NCBI GenBank assembly: GCA_964470195.1
Contig: CAYYBG010000003.1
Coordinates: 1 to 64,000, forward strand
Direction of reading: 5' to 3'
Source of the DNA: RFPI01 sp964470195
GTDB taxonomy: Bacteria > Pseudomonadota > Gammaproteobacteria > Burkholderiales > Methylophilaceae
Length of the DNA: 64,000 nt
Every line of letters starts with the position of its first letter. Position 1 is the first letter of the stretch. Of this stretch, positions 8,830 to 18,199 are shown in pieces. Position numbers and translations under genes: made by a program. The notes under the pieces were generated by a model. It was not told the DNA's origin. It ran no database searches and was given only the letters and a program-made list of their open reading frames with translations.

Positions 8830-9372
8830 ATGTTTAAATTATTGACCAGCAAACATTGGACCATCTTATTAGCAGTGCTCGCTCTGGTGAGCGCAGCTGG
8901 GGCCACTTATGAAATTAAGCGCATTATCGAAATCAATGCCTTCAATCGCGCTATCCTGCTTGCAAAACCGCCATTGACTGATACTCAAAGCTTTGAGGCA
9001 AAGTTTGCAACTGCATACTGGCTGGCTAAAAGTGAAAAATTTAAAGAAGCAACCTTGTTGTTTACTAATTTATTGGAGAGCGCCACACCCACTCAAAAAG
9101 CGGCTATCCAACATAATATTGGCAATATCTACTTCTTACGTGGGATTGCCCTCAATGGGACCAATATGGAAGTAGGCAAAGAGACAGAATATTTGTTGCG
9201 GCAGGCCAAAACCATGTACCAACAGGCATTAAGACTGGATAACAGTGATTGGGGTACCAAGCATAATTTAGATCGATTGCTGATGGTATTACCCGGTACA
9301 CCCACCCCTGGCGTTGGTGAGTCTGATTCGCCAGGTCTGATTATGGGTAACATTCCGGTGGGATTGCCTTAA
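8830..9372 (+). CDS. mxaK: MxaK, membrane-anchored protein for methanol dehydrogenase maturation
   Basis: The 180-residue protein has one N-terminal transmembrane segment (about residues 9-27) and a mainly helical periplasmic part with a TPR-like stretch near residues 95-110 (QHNIGNIYFLRG) and a second around 125-150. MxaK is needed for calcium insertion in methylotrophs studied genetically. ATG 8830 lies 17 nt after the mxaC stop. The stop codon TAA shares a base with the mxaL ATG (TAATG), suggesting translational coupling. The call relies strongly on gene order. Confidence 0.78.
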   Translation: MFKLLTSKHWTILLAVLALVSAAGATYEIKRIIEINAFNRAILLAKPPLTDTQSFEAKFATAYWLAKSEKFKEATLLFTNLLESATPTQKAAIQHNIGNIYFLRGIALNGTNMEVGKETEYLLRQAKTMYQQALRLDNSDWGTKHNLDRLLMVLPGTPTPGVGESDSPGLIMGNIPVGLP

Positions 9373-10361
9373 TGCTCGCTAAGATAAAACATTTTGTGGT
9401 TGTTTTGATTGCTCGGCGTGATATTGCCATGCTGTCTTCTGCTGTCGTTTTACTTTTGACGGCAATGATTAACCCAAGCGTTCCTTTACCTCACAATATT
9501 TATACTTATATGTTTGTGGTAGATATCTCACAAAGTATGAATGTGAAAGATGCCATGTTAGACAATAAAAATGTCACACGTATGGAATTCACCAAACGCA
9601 TGATGCATGACATCACTGCTAATCTTCCTTGCGGCACTAAAGTGAGTATTGGTTTGTTCGCTGGGGTAAGCGTTGCAGCGCTGTATCAACCCATTGAGGT
9701 GTGCGCTAATTATGCTGCGATTCAAGACACTATTGATCACTTTGATTGGCGTATGGCTTGGTCAGGTAATAGTCGTTTGCGAGAGGGCTTGTTGGGGATT
9801 GCACGTACTCTGCGCTCATTTCCTGAGCCTGCGCAAGTGGTGTTTTTTACTGATGGTGAAGAAGCCCCTAAATTACATGCGTTTAATACACGTGACTTAA
9901 GTAATTTTCAGGGCGGCAATGGCTGGATATTGGCAGGAGTAGGTAGTCTTAAAGGCTCTCCTATCCCCAAATTAGATGATAAGAATCAACTCATAGGCTA
10001 TTGGGCTAATGATAGTTTTGCCATGCAACCCGGTATCGCGCAAATTTCAGAGGCTAATATTGGTATTCGTGATAACAATGTCGCCAGCTCAACCGGGGAT
10101 CGCTATATCTCTCGTTTGCAGGAAGACTATATGAAAGAGTTAGCCAAGCTAGTCAACGCCACTTATGTCCGCGCTGATAGTTTGTCAAGTTTATTGTCCG
10201 CCATGCGCAAACAACCACCAGCCAAAACCGATATTGCCCCCTTTTCGTTGCGCTGGGTGTTAGCCAGCTTAGCAGGTTTGCTAATTATCTTGGCTTATTT
10301 ACCTAAACAAGCCTGGCGATTAATCCTCAACAGCAGAGTGAAACCTACACCTCGTGCTTAA
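9372..10361 (+). CDS. mxaL: MxaL, membrane-anchored VWA protein
   Basis: The 329-residue product has an N-terminal transmembrane helix (about 18-34), a VWA domain with MIDAS D-I-S-Q-S at 51-55, and a C-terminal helix near 292-310. It is the last gene of this mxaRSACKL run; mxaL mutants in other methylotrophs produce calcium-free methanol dehydrogenase. Its start overlaps the mxaK stop. mxaD/E/H/B and mxaFJGI do not follow; the next gene is convergent ygfX, whose stop overlaps mxaL by 4 nt. Confidence 0.83.
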   Translation: MLAKIKHFVVVLIARRDIAMLSSAVVLLLTAMINPSVPLPHNIYTYMFVVDISQSMNVKDAMLDNKNVTRMEFTKRMMHDITANLPCGTKVSIGLFAGVSVAALYQPIEVCANYAAIQDTIDHFDWRMAWSGNSRLREGLLGIARTLRSFPEPAQVVFFTDGEEAPKLHAFNTRDLSNFQGGNGWILAGVGSLKGSPIPKLDDKNQLIGYWANDSFAMQPGIAQISEANIGIRDNNVASSTGDRYISRLQEDYMKELAKLVNATYVRADSLSSLLSAMRKQPPAKTDIAPFSLRWVLASLAGLLIILAYLPKQAWRLILNSRVKPTPRA

Positions 10362-10818
10362 TCGTCTTGGGCAATCTGCTCAGGCACTATGCCCCATAAC
10401 AACCATACCCGCCATTGTCGAAACACATCAGCATCGCAAGCGTCTGACAAGATGATGAGATGATGCCATGAGCGACCCCATTTAGGGGGATGTATATTCA
10501 AAAACTGGTAGCGTAACAAGACAAAATGTAAAGTGACTACGCTGTCCGCATGCAATCTGATGGTACGTTGTTGTTGATCATTAAACAGCATGATTTGTTG
10601 TTGCTGAAGACGCACACCCAGCCAAGTGTTAGCAGATTTTCGTAAAGCATGTTTGCTTAATGCATCCCAAGTCATCGCCATTACGCCCAAAGATATAAAA
10701 AATTGTGCCAGGTAAAAGATGGGAAGAAACCAAATCGAGATACCCCCCCTAAGCCAATGAGCAGTAAAATAATAGCTAAATAGCGCGAGGGTTTAAGTAT
10801 GAGTGGCGCGATTGTCAT
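10358..10818 (-). pseudogene. ygfX: YgfX/CptA-like membrane protein, broken by a frameshift at a G7 tract
   Basis: Two overlapping reading frames together encode one YgfX-like protein. The first, from ATG 10818 (MTIAPLILKPSRYL), contains the first membrane helix and stops at 10681. The second (10358-10690) has the soluble C-terminal part (SKHALRKSANTWLGVRL and following). Reading the second frame upstream gives a clean second helix (WFLPIFYLAQFFISLG) up to a run of seven G on the coding strand (C at 10743-10749). One extra G there fuses both parts into about 153 residues. YgfX is typically encoded beside ygfZ and the sdhE region and interferes with FtsZ/MreB in E. coli. It lies divergent from ygfZ. 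The break may be a sequencing error, a phase-variable switch or a true mutation. Confidence 0.6.
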
Positions 10819-10842
10819 GTTGATAGAAAGGATATTGTTATT

Positions 10843-11880
10843 GTGTTTCAACCACAAAATCTGATTGCGCTGGGCGCACAATACCAAGGCGATGTGCTAT
10901 TGCATTATGGACAGCCTCAACAAGAATTACAAGCCGCAATGCAAGGCAATGTTATCGTACATCTCAGTCATTTAGGCCTGATGCAGATTGAAGGTGATGA
11001 CAGCCTTGACTTTCTGCAGGGTCAACTCACCAATGACGTCAGGTTATTAGACGGCCAGCATAGCCAATATGCAGGTTATTGCACTGCCAAGGGACGTATG
11101 TTGGCACTATTTTTAGCCTTTGCCCATGCTGGTCACTACCACCTGATGGCACCCAATGAGCAAATGGATGGACTAATCAAACGTCTACGTATGTATGTAC
11201 TTCGTGCTCGGGTCAATATTCATGATAAGCGTGACGAAATTATAATTTTTGGCTTAGCTGGCAATCAAATTGCGACCCTATTAAACAGCATATTGGGCGA
11301 TGGCATTCCTGATCAGCCGCACACCATGCATACCTTTACTAATGCCACCGTATTGCGGCTAGCCAGCGAGCATCCGATGTACTTGTTATTCACCTCTGCT
11401 AGTCAATCTGAAGCTTTACTAACGGCACTATTAAGCTCACTAACCCCAGTCGGCAAGTCAGCATGGGATGCATTGAACATACAAGCGGGGTTGCCTCAAG
11501 TTGTTCAAGCTACCCAAGAAGCATTTGTTCCGCAAATGCTCAATTTGGACGCACTGAACGGTATCAGTTTTAAAAAAGGCTGTTACACCGGTCAGGAAAT
11601 CGTGGCACGCACGCACTACTTGGGGACAGTAAAACGGCGTATGCAGATTGCTCACATCAATCGCGCATTACCAGTGTTGCCAGGCCAGACAATCACCTTG
11701 GCTGGCAGCAGCGAAGCAATTGGCATGGTAGTCAATGCAGCCCCTAATCTGCAGGGTGGAACGGATTTGTTAGTTGAAATTCGACTGGATCAACTTAGTC
11801 CAGAATCTCTTCAAGACAAACCAGTCATGTTCCAAGATCAGCTGATTCACTTTAAATCATTGCCCTATCCCCTGCCTTAA
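10843..11880 (+). CDS. ygfZ: Folate-binding protein YgfZ (Fe-S cluster assembly/repair)
   Basis: YgfZ is a tetrahydrofolate-binding protein of the GcvT fold that supports synthesis or repair of certain Fe-S enzymes, including the tRNA methylthiotransferase MiaB. The 345-residue product carries the hallmark motif K-G-C-Y-T-G-Q-E at about residues 244-251 with the conserved cysteine. The start is GTG at 10843, preceded by AGAAAGGA at about 9 nt. It is divergent from ygfX by 24 nt and convergent with ftsB. Confidence 0.9.
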   Translation: MFQPQNLIALGAQYQGDVLLHYGQPQQELQAAMQGNVIVHLSHLGLMQIEGDDSLDFLQGQLTNDVRLLDGQHSQYAGYCTAKGRMLALFLAFAHAGHYHLMAPNEQMDGLIKRLRMYVLRARVNIHDKRDEIIIFGLAGNQIATLLNSILGDGIPDQPHTMHTFTNATVLRLASEHPMYLLFTSASQSEALLTALLSSLTPVGKSAWDALNIQAGLPQVVQATQEAFVPQMLNLDALNGISFKKGCYTGQEIVARTHYLGTVKRRMQIAHINRALPVLPGQTITLAGSSEAIGMVVNAAPNLQGGTDLLVEIRLDQLSPESLQDKPVMFQDQLIHFKSLPYPLP

Positions 11881-11898
11881 AACTGGGAATAAGTCTGA

Positions 11899-12279
11899 TT
11901 AATGTTTTTTAGCCTTACGCTGAGGCACCACCCGCTTCGCCTCTTCGTCCGATTGGCTGACTAGATTGGTGACGCTATTTACCGGTTTTTGGCTTGGGCC
12001 AAGTTGAGTGGGATCTACCGTTTGGTAAAATACTTCGTCTTGTTTGACCATACCCAACTCAACTCGAGCTCGCTCTTCAATGGCAGTTACCCCTTGTTTT
12101 AAATCACGCACTTCTTCATCTAGTTGTTGGTTGCGTTGTTTGAGTGTGTCATTGAAAGATTTTTGCTCATCAATTTGATGACTTAACTCCCAGACCTTTA
12201 GCCAGCTGCCTTTGCCTAGCCACAATGGATATTGCAGCAAGGCAATCAGCACAACAAAGATTAAGGTCAGAGATTTCAA
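11899..12279 (-). CDS. ftsB: Cell division protein FtsB
   Basis: FtsB is a bitopic inner-membrane protein of the FtsQBL complex that licenses septal peptidoglycan synthesis. The 126-residue product has an N-terminal helix (about residues 4-20), a coiled coil (about 30-72), and the family motif near residues 72-80 (ERARVELGMVKQDEVFYQ). It has a longer charged C-terminal tail than the usual 90-105 residues. It follows eno after 2 nt; eno-ftsB linkage is widespread in proteobacteria. Confidence 0.92.
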   Translation of the reverse strand: MKSLTLIFVVLIALLQYPLWLGKGSWLKVWELSHQIDEQKSFNDTLKQRNQQLDEEVRDLKQGVTAIEERARVELGMVKQDEVFYQTVDPTQLGPSQKPVNSVTNLVSQSDEEAKRVVPQRKAKKH

Positions 12280-12281
12280 GA

Positions 12282-13568
12282 TTATTTATTCAAATGATAA
12301 AAAGCTGACATGCCTGCGTAACTGGTAGCATCGCCAAGCTCTTCTTCAATGCGCAATAACTGATTGTATTTGGCAATTCGTTCAGAGCGCGACAGCGATC
12401 CGGTCTTAATTTGCAGGGCATTAGTTGCCACAGAAATATCCGCAATCGTAGTATCTTCTGTCTCACCTGATCGATGTGAAATTACTGAGGTATAACCTGC
12501 ACGCTTGGCAGTTTCTATGGTTTGAAAGGTCTCCGTTAAAGTGCCAATTTGGTTAACTTTGATGAGAACTGAATTGGCGACACCCTTAGCGATTCCCTCA
12601 CGTAAAATTTTGGCATTAGTGACAAATAAGTCATCCCCTACCAATTGAACATTGTCGCCCATACGTTGCGTTAACAATTTCCAGCCATCCCAGTCATGCT
12701 CGCTCATACCATCTTCAATACTGATAATAGGATATTTATCGACCCAAGTTGCCAGATAATCGGTAAATTGTGCCGAGCTTAGTTGCAAGCCTTCAGACTG
12801 AAGATGATATTTTCCATCTTGATAAAATTCTGAGCTGGCACAATCAAGGCCTAACAATACATCACGTCCTGGCTCATAACCGGCTGCCGATATGGCATCA
12901 AGGATATATTGAATAGCAGCTTCATTAGATGGCAAGTCCGGTGCAAAACCACCCTCGTCTCCTACTGTGGTTGCCAGCCCTTGTTTGTGTAGGATTTTTT
13001 TCAAATGATGAAATACTTCTGCCCCACAACGCAACGCATCTCGGAAACTATTCAGGCCAGCTGGAATAATCATAAACTCTTGCATATCCACACTATTCTC
13101 AGCATGGGCGCCACCATTAATAATATTCATCATAGGCGTAGGTAATTGCATAAAACCAGAACCACCTAGATAGCGATACAAAGGTAAACCAGACTCATCT
13201 GCGGCTGCACGAGCACAAGCCATCGAGACAGCCAACATCGCATTGGCTCCCAAGCGAGCTTTATTATCGGTAGCATCTAAATCAATCAATGTTTGGTCAA
13301 TAAAACTTTGCTCTTCAACGTCCAAACCAATAATAGCTTCAGCAATTTCGGTGTTTACATTGTCAACCGCTTGCAGCACTCCTTTACCGAGGTAACGCTG
13401 TGTATCGCCATCACGTAATTCAACGGCTTCTTTTGTTCCAGTAGATGCGCCAGAAGGCACAGCAGCACGACCAATAATGCCAGACTCTAGTAATACATCA
13501 GCCTCTACCGTGGGGTTGCCACGAGAGTCCATAATTTCACGCGCGATTACGTCAACAATTGCACTCAT
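12282..13568 (-). CDS. eno: Enolase
   Basis: Enolase converts 2-phosphoglycerate to phosphoenolpyruvate in glycolysis and gluconeogenesis. The 428-residue protein has the family start I-x-x-V-x-A-R-E-I-x-D-S-R-G-N-P-T, the substrate loop SGASTGTKEAVELRD, the metal and catalytic region GDEGGFAPDLPSNEAAI and the signature SHRSGETEDTTIADISVA. Full length. It sits between kdsA (35 nt upstream) and ftsB, in the pyrG-kdsA-eno-ftsB operon common in beta- and gammaproteobacteria. Confidence 0.98.
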   Translation of the reverse strand: MSAIVDVIAREIMDSRGNPTVEADVLLESGIIGRAAVPSGASTGTKEAVELRDGDTQRYLGKGVLQAVDNVNTEIAEAIIGLDVEEQSFIDQTLIDLDATDNKARLGANAMLAVSMACARAAADESGLPLYRYLGGSGFMQLPTPMMNIINGGAHAENSVDMQEFMIIPAGLNSFRDALRCGAEVFHHLKKILHKQGLATTVGDEGGFAPDLPSNEAAIQYILDAISAAGYEPGRDVLLGLDCASSEFYQDGKYHLQSEGLQLSSAQFTDYLATWVDKYPIISIEDGMSEHDWDGWKLLTQRMGDNVQLVGDDLFVTNAKILREGIAKGVANSVLIKVNQIGTLTETFQTIETAKRAGYTSVISHRSGETEDTTIADISVATNALQIKTGSLSRSERIAKYNQLLRIEEELGDATSYAGMSAFYHLNK

Positions 13569-13603
13569 CTCGTTTCCTCAACTATCTATTTTGTTCTAAA
13601 AAT

Positions 13604-14443
13604 TTATAAAGTCTGCTCAATAAATCCGGCTTTTTTTACCACATTATCTAACTCGATTAACACTTCTAATAATGCTTTCATCTTTCCTAACGGCCATGCA
13701 TTTGGGCCATCAGATAAGGCTTGAGCAGGATCAGGATGAGTCTCCATAAATAACCCCGCCACACCTGATGCGACTGCAGCGCGTGCCAAGACGGGGACAA
13801 ATTCACGTTGACCACCACTTTTATCCCCTTGTCCACCAGGTTGCTGCACCGAGTGAGTTGCATCAAAAACCACTGGACATTGTGTTTCACGCATAATAGC
13901 CAAGCTACGCATATCAGAAACCAAGGTATTGTAGCCAAAAGATACGCCTCGCTCGCATACCATGATGCTATCTTGCCCACCATTGGCTTGCTTGGCTTTG
14001 CTTACTACTTGTTGCATATCATGTGGCGCCAGAAACTGCCCTTTCTTAATATTCACAGGCTTACCACAAGACGCTACAGCAGTGATGAAATCGGTTTGGC
14101 GACACAAAAATGCGGGCGTTTGCAATACATCAACGACAGCAGCTACTTCATTGACTTGTTGTTCATTATGCACATCCGTTAATACCGGCACGCCTATTTG
14201 TTTTTGCACCTCAGATAGTATCTTCAACCCTTGATCTAAACCAAAGCCGCGAAAGGTTTTGTTAGAGCTGCGATTGGCTTTGTCATAAGAAGACTTATAG
14301 ATGAAAGGAATTGCTAATTGTTGGCATAACTCTTTTAATTCACCCGCTGTATCCAAAGCCATTTGCTGCGACTCAATCACACATGGCCCAGCAATCAAAA
14401 AAATTGGATGCTCTAAACCAATCTCAAAACCGCACAGTTTCAT
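13604..14443 (-). CDS. kdsA: 3-deoxy-8-phosphooctulonate (KDO8P) synthase
   Basis: KdsA condenses phosphoenolpyruvate with arabinose 5-phosphate to KDO 8-phosphate, the precursor of the lipopolysaccharide inner-core sugar. The 279-residue TIM-barrel protein has FLIAGPCVIES near residue 16, YKSSYDKANRSS near 49, PVLTDVHNEQQ near 93 and VFDATHSVQQPGG near 195. Length is typical (284 in E. coli). Its start overlaps the pyrG stop by 4 nt (ATGA), showing translational coupling. Its presence fits a Gram-negative outer membrane. Confidence 0.97.
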   Translation of the reverse strand: MKLCGFEIGLEHPIFLIAGPCVIESQQMALDTAGELKELCQQLAIPFIYKSSYDKANRSSNKTFRGFGLDQGLKILSEVQKQIGVPVLTDVHNEQQVNEVAAVVDVLQTPAFLCRQTDFITAVASCGKPVNIKKGQFLAPHDMQQVVSKAKQANGGQDSIMVCERGVSFGYNTLVSDMRSLAIMRETQCPVVFDATHSVQQPGGQGDKSGGQREFVPVLARAAVASGVAGLFMETHPDPAQALSDGPNAWPLGKMKALLEVLIELDNVVKKAGFIEQTL

Positions 14444-16074
14444 GAAAGCACTCCTTGGTATTTCAAGGCAGCTTGAATATAGGACTTAAATAGTGGATGA
14501 CCTGTACGAGGATTAGAAGTGAATTCCGGATGGAACTGGCATGCCAAAAACCACGGATGTTGTGATTGTGGCAACTCTATCATCTCGCATAGTTGCTCAT
14601 TGGGTGTGCGCGCAGAAATCACCAAGCCAGCAGCTTTGAGTTGCTCAACATAATGATTATTGACCTCGTAACGATGACGATGACGCTCATTGACATGCGA
14701 TCCATAAATTTGTGCTGACAGAGTATTCGGTTCGATAGGACAACTCTGTGCGCCCAAGCGCATGGTTCCGCCCAAATCAGAATCTTGTGAGCGGGTTTCC
14801 AGCTTGCCGTCCGCGCTCTGCCATTCCGTAATCAATCCTACGATAGGTTGCGGCGTATCGGTATCAAATTCTGTGCTATTCGCTTGTTCAAGGTGGGCCA
14901 CATGTCGGGCAAACTCTATAACAGCCAGTTGCATTCCCAAACAAATGCCCAAGTAGGGTTTTTTAGATTCGCGCGCATATTGAATTGCACGAATTTTTCC
15001 TTCAGTACCACGTTTACCAAAGCCACCAGGGACTAATATGGCATCCATTTTACTCAAGCGCCCAATACCATGAGTTTCGATCTCCTCTGAGTCCATAAAA
15101 TGAATATTCACTTTAGATTGGGTATGAACCCCAGCATGAATGAGAGCTTCGGTAAGTGATTTGTATGATTCAGTAAGGTCAACATATTTGCCTACAAATG
15201 CAATATTGACCTCGTGTTGAGGGTGCGCCAACGCATCCACTATTTTCTGCCAACTAGATAGGTCAGCTGGTTTTGCCTGAAGGTGTAACTTGGCACACAC
15301 AATTTCGTCTAAGTTTTGCGCGTGTAGCATGCCAGGTATCTGATAAATAGATTTAGCATCAACGGCAGAGATTACCGCTTCAGCCTGAACATTGGTAAAT
15401 AAAGCAATTTTCTTACGCTCTTCATCGGGAATATCTCGATCAGCTCGACACAACAGCACATCAGGCTGAATACCAATCTCGCGCAACTCTTTTACAGAGT
15501 GTTGTGTGGGTTTAGTTTTAAGCTCACCAGCGGTAGGAATATAAGGCAGCAAAGTTAAATGGATATAGCAAGTATTATTTCTGCCTTCTTCAACACCCAT
15601 TTGTCGAATAGCTTCAAGAAAAGGCAATGATTCAATATCACCCACTGTCCCACCTACCTCGACGATAGCAACTTCAGCGCCCTCAGCGCCTTTTTTGATA
15701 TGGGCTTTAATCTCATCGGTAATATGAGGTATCACTTGCACAGTCTTGCCCAAGTATTCCCCACGACGCTCTTTTTTGATGACTGTTTCGTAAATCTGTC
15801 CTGTGGTGAAGTTGTTTCTCTTACTCATACGCGCGCTGACAAAGCGCTCATAATGTCCTAAATCCAAATCAGTTTCAGCACCATCGTCGGTAACAAACAC
15901 TTCCCCGTGCTGAAATGGACTCATTGTGCCGGGATCCACATTGATATAGGGGTCAAGCTTGAGCATCGTGATTTTGATTCCACGAGATTCGAGAATAGCG
16001 CCGAGTGAAGCTGCGGCGATTCCTTTACCTAGAGAGGAGACAACACCACCAGTAACGAAGACATATTGAGTCAT
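14440..16074 (-). CDS. pyrG: CTP synthase
   Basis: CTP synthase aminates UTP to CTP using ATP and glutamine. The 544-residue product has the synthetase domain (about 1-267, starting TQYVFVTGGVVSSLGKG with its P-loop) and a class I glutamine amidotransferase domain (about 290-540) with the nucleophile Cys in LGICLGMQLA and the His-Glu pair in FHPEFTS. Full length (545 in E. coli). It is the first gene of the pyrG-kdsA-eno-ftsB operon. Confidence 0.98.
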   Translation of the reverse strand: MTQYVFVTGGVVSSLGKGIAAASLGAILESRGIKITMLKLDPYINVDPGTMSPFQHGEVFVTDDGAETDLDLGHYERFVSARMSKRNNFTTGQIYETVIKKERRGEYLGKTVQVIPHITDEIKAHIKKGAEGAEVAIVEVGGTVGDIESLPFLEAIRQMGVEEGRNNTCYIHLTLLPYIPTAGELKTKPTQHSVKELREIGIQPDVLLCRADRDIPDEERKKIALFTNVQAEAVISAVDAKSIYQIPGMLHAQNLDEIVCAKLHLQAKPADLSSWQKIVDALAHPQHEVNIAFVGKYVDLTESYKSLTEALIHAGVHTQSKVNIHFMDSEEIETHGIGRLSKMDAILVPGGFGKRGTEGKIRAIQYARESKKPYLGICLGMQLAVIEFARHVAHLEQANSTEFDTDTPQPIVGLITEWQSADGKLETRSQDSDLGGTMRLGAQSCPIEPNTLSAQIYGSHVNERHRHRYEVNNHYVEQLKAAGLVISARTPNEQLCEMIELPQSQHPWFLACQFHPEFTSNPRTGHPLFKSYIQAALKYQGVLS

Positions 16075-16191
16075 GAAAACACTTTTCTTGAAATACGTTT
16101 TTGAAGAATCCCTGATGGAAGGCTATTTTACTTTAAAGCACCCTTAGCGAAAACCAGTTTTAAAAAATATCCGGCTGAGATTATGTCAGGG

Positions 16192-16218
16192 CAAAAAAAA
16201 AGGCGAGCTAGGCTCGCC
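16192..16218 (-). terminator. Rho-independent terminator between the DUF465 gene and pyrG
   Basis: GGCGAGC and GCTCGCC pair around a 3-nt loop (16202-16218). On the minus strand the hairpin is followed by a run of nine T (16193-16201). It would end transcription from the DUF465 gene before the pyrG promoter region. Confidence 0.8.
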
Positions 16219-16345
16219 ATGAGAGGGCATCACTTAGTGATACCATTGGAGGTAATACAAGGAGATAACTTATAGAGAACAAGTTACGTTGGCTATTAAA
16301 CCACTACCTTGTAAACAAAATATTTCGGTTTGTAACTTTTTTGTT

Positions 16346-16573
16346 TCAAACACTTAAAGATTGACTATGTTTTAGCAAAATTTGATAAATTCCATCTTTT
16401 AATAGCAGTTTTTCTTTCTTCATTTGCTCAATTTGTTCATGGCTGGCATGCGCAATATTCAACTCCAGATTTTTAATCTGTTGGTCTAATTGATTATGCT
16501 TATCGAACAAATGTTTAAAATACAAGTCTGTGTTTTTTAATTGACTTATTAAATCTCGGTATTCTGGAAACAT
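16346..16573 (-). CDS. YdcH/DUF465 family small coiled-coil protein
   Basis: This protein of about 75 residues starts MFPEYRDLISQLK and is almost entirely helical and charged, with a heptad-like stretch HLFDKHNQLDQQIKNLE in the middle and K-K-E-K-L-x-L-K-D near the end. That pattern, the F-x-x-L-F-x-x-H-N-x-L-D-x-x-I core and the length match the DUF465 (YdcH) family of unknown function. The frame is open further upstream to 16597, but ATG 16573 starts at the conserved point. It is monocistronic, with a terminator downstream at 16192-16218. Confidence 0.72.
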   Translation of the reverse strand: MFPEYRDLISQLKNTDLYFKHLFDKHNQLDQQIKNLELNIAHASHEQIEQMKKEKLLLKDGIYQILLKHSQSLSV

Positions 16574-16734
16574 GACTCGCCCTTTCGTGAAATTCAAGCC
16601 AAAAGTTGGTTTTCAATATAGTGAGCTCATTTTGCCTGAGTTAGTACACCATTTATTGACCTATATCAAGCAACCGACAAACCCTATTGAGCGATAAAAA
16701 TGACGCTTTAACTTACATAAAAGGAAAGTTTGAT

Positions 16735-18183
16735 TTGTCTTCAACCTGGAATTTCGACAATAGCTATTTAAGCTTACCCAAAATATTTTATGTCAAACAA
16801 GCACCCACGCCAGTGCGTCAGCCAAGGATGGTATATTTTAATAGCGAATTGGCAAGACAATTAGATTTGTCACTCTTAGCTGAACAGCTCGAGGATACAA
16901 CGCAAATCTTAGCAGGCAATCGAATTGCCAATGGTGCTGAGCCGATTGCCCAGGCTTATGCGGGTCATCAATTCGGTCACTTTAATATGCTGGGGGACGG
17001 ACGTGCCATCTTGCTGGGTGAGCATATTACCAGCCAACATCAGCGTGTAGATATTCAACTCAAAGGGGCTGGCATCACTGCGTTTTCTCGTAACGGCGAT
17101 GGCCGTGCGGCTTTAGGTCCCATGTTGAGAGAGCTGATCATCAGTGAAGCCATGGCAGCTCTCAATATACCCACAACAAGAAGCCTAGCAGTAGTCGCCA
17201 CAGGCGAGCCGGTATACCGGACAGAGCCACTAAAGGGAGCAATTCTCACCCGCGTAGCCAAAAGCCACATTCGTGTTGGGACTTTTGAATATGCGTTGTT
17301 ACGCAATCAAAAACAGGACTTGCAGGCGCTGGCAGACTACACTATACAACGCCACTATCCCCAAGCCGCTCAGCAAGCCAACCCTTATCTGGCATTACTC
17401 AATGAAGTGATGCTGAAACAAGCCGAACTGATTGCCTTATGGATGTCAGTTGGATTTATTCATGGCGTGATGAATACCGACAACATGAGTATCGCTGGAG
17501 AAACCATAGATTATGGCCCATGCGCCTTTATGAACCGATATGACCCTGATACTGTATTCAGCTCAATCGACTCTGGTGGTCGATATGCTTATGCCCAACA
17601 AGCCAAAATCGCACAATGGAATCTATTACGGTTTGCCGAGACTTTGTTACCCTTAATTGATGACGAACAATCGCATGCGATTACGCTTGCGGTCGAATTG
17701 TTAGAGCAATTCCCTAAAATTTATGAGGACGCATGGTTAATTAAGTTTGGCAAAAAGTTGGGCATACAACAAGTGCAAGCAGAGGACCAAGCTCTGATAC
17801 AGCAGCTACTACACATGATGCACGCCACACAGAGCGACTTTACCAACACTTTCAGAGCGTTAGCGGAAAATAACGTGCATCAACAAGCGCTATTTGGGCA
17901 TCAGCAATTTCAACCATGGTTTGCTCAATGGCAACACAGACTGCAACAACAAAACCACAGTCCAGCGCATATTCAGCAGTGCATGTTGCAAATAAATCCG
18001 GCAGTGATTGCAAGAAATCACTTGGTGGAAGAGGCCTTAACAGCCGCGCAAGAGCAAGATGATACTCAAGCTTTGCAACGCTTACTCGAGGTGCTTAGCA
18101 CGCCATACGACCCGCCAAGCAATCCTCTATTCCAGATGCCGCCTTTATCAGAACAAGGTTATAGAACTTTCTGCGGTACCTAG
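16735..18183 (+). CDS. selO: Protein adenylyltransferase SelO (YdiU/UPF0061)
   Basis: SelO is a pseudokinase-fold enzyme that transfers AMP from ATP to Ser/Thr/Tyr of target proteins and is linked to redox stress responses. The product of about 482 residues has the N-terminal FDNSYLSLP, then AYAGHQFGHFNMLGDGRA, LKGAGITAFSRNGDGRAAL and the metal-binding NTDNMS...DYGP region. It ends YRTFCGT, with a Cys where eukaryotic SelO has selenocysteine. The frame is open to a TTG at 16687, but TTG 16735 has AAGGAAAG 7 nt upstream and matches the family N-terminus. Convergent with the next gene. Confidence 0.9.
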   Translation: MSSTWNFDNSYLSLPKIFYVKQAPTPVRQPRMVYFNSELARQLDLSLLAEQLEDTTQILAGNRIANGAEPIAQAYAGHQFGHFNMLGDGRAILLGEHITSQHQRVDIQLKGAGITAFSRNGDGRAALGPMLRELIISEAMAALNIPTTRSLAVVATGEPVYRTEPLKGAILTRVAKSHIRVGTFEYALLRNQKQDLQALADYTIQRHYPQAAQQANPYLALLNEVMLKQAELIALWMSVGFIHGVMNTDNMSIAGETIDYGPCAFMNRYDPDTVFSSIDSGGRYAYAQQAKIAQWNLLRFAETLLPLIDDEQSHAITLAVELLEQFPKIYEDAWLIKFGKKLGIQQVQAEDQALIQQLLHMMHATQSDFTNTFRALAENNVHQQALFGHQQFQPWFAQWQHRLQQQNHSPAHIQQCMLQINPAVIARNHLVEEALTAAQEQDDTQALQRLLEVLSTPYDPPSNPLFQMPPLSEQGYRTFCGT

Positions 18184-18199
18184 CCCGCCGTTGAAAACA

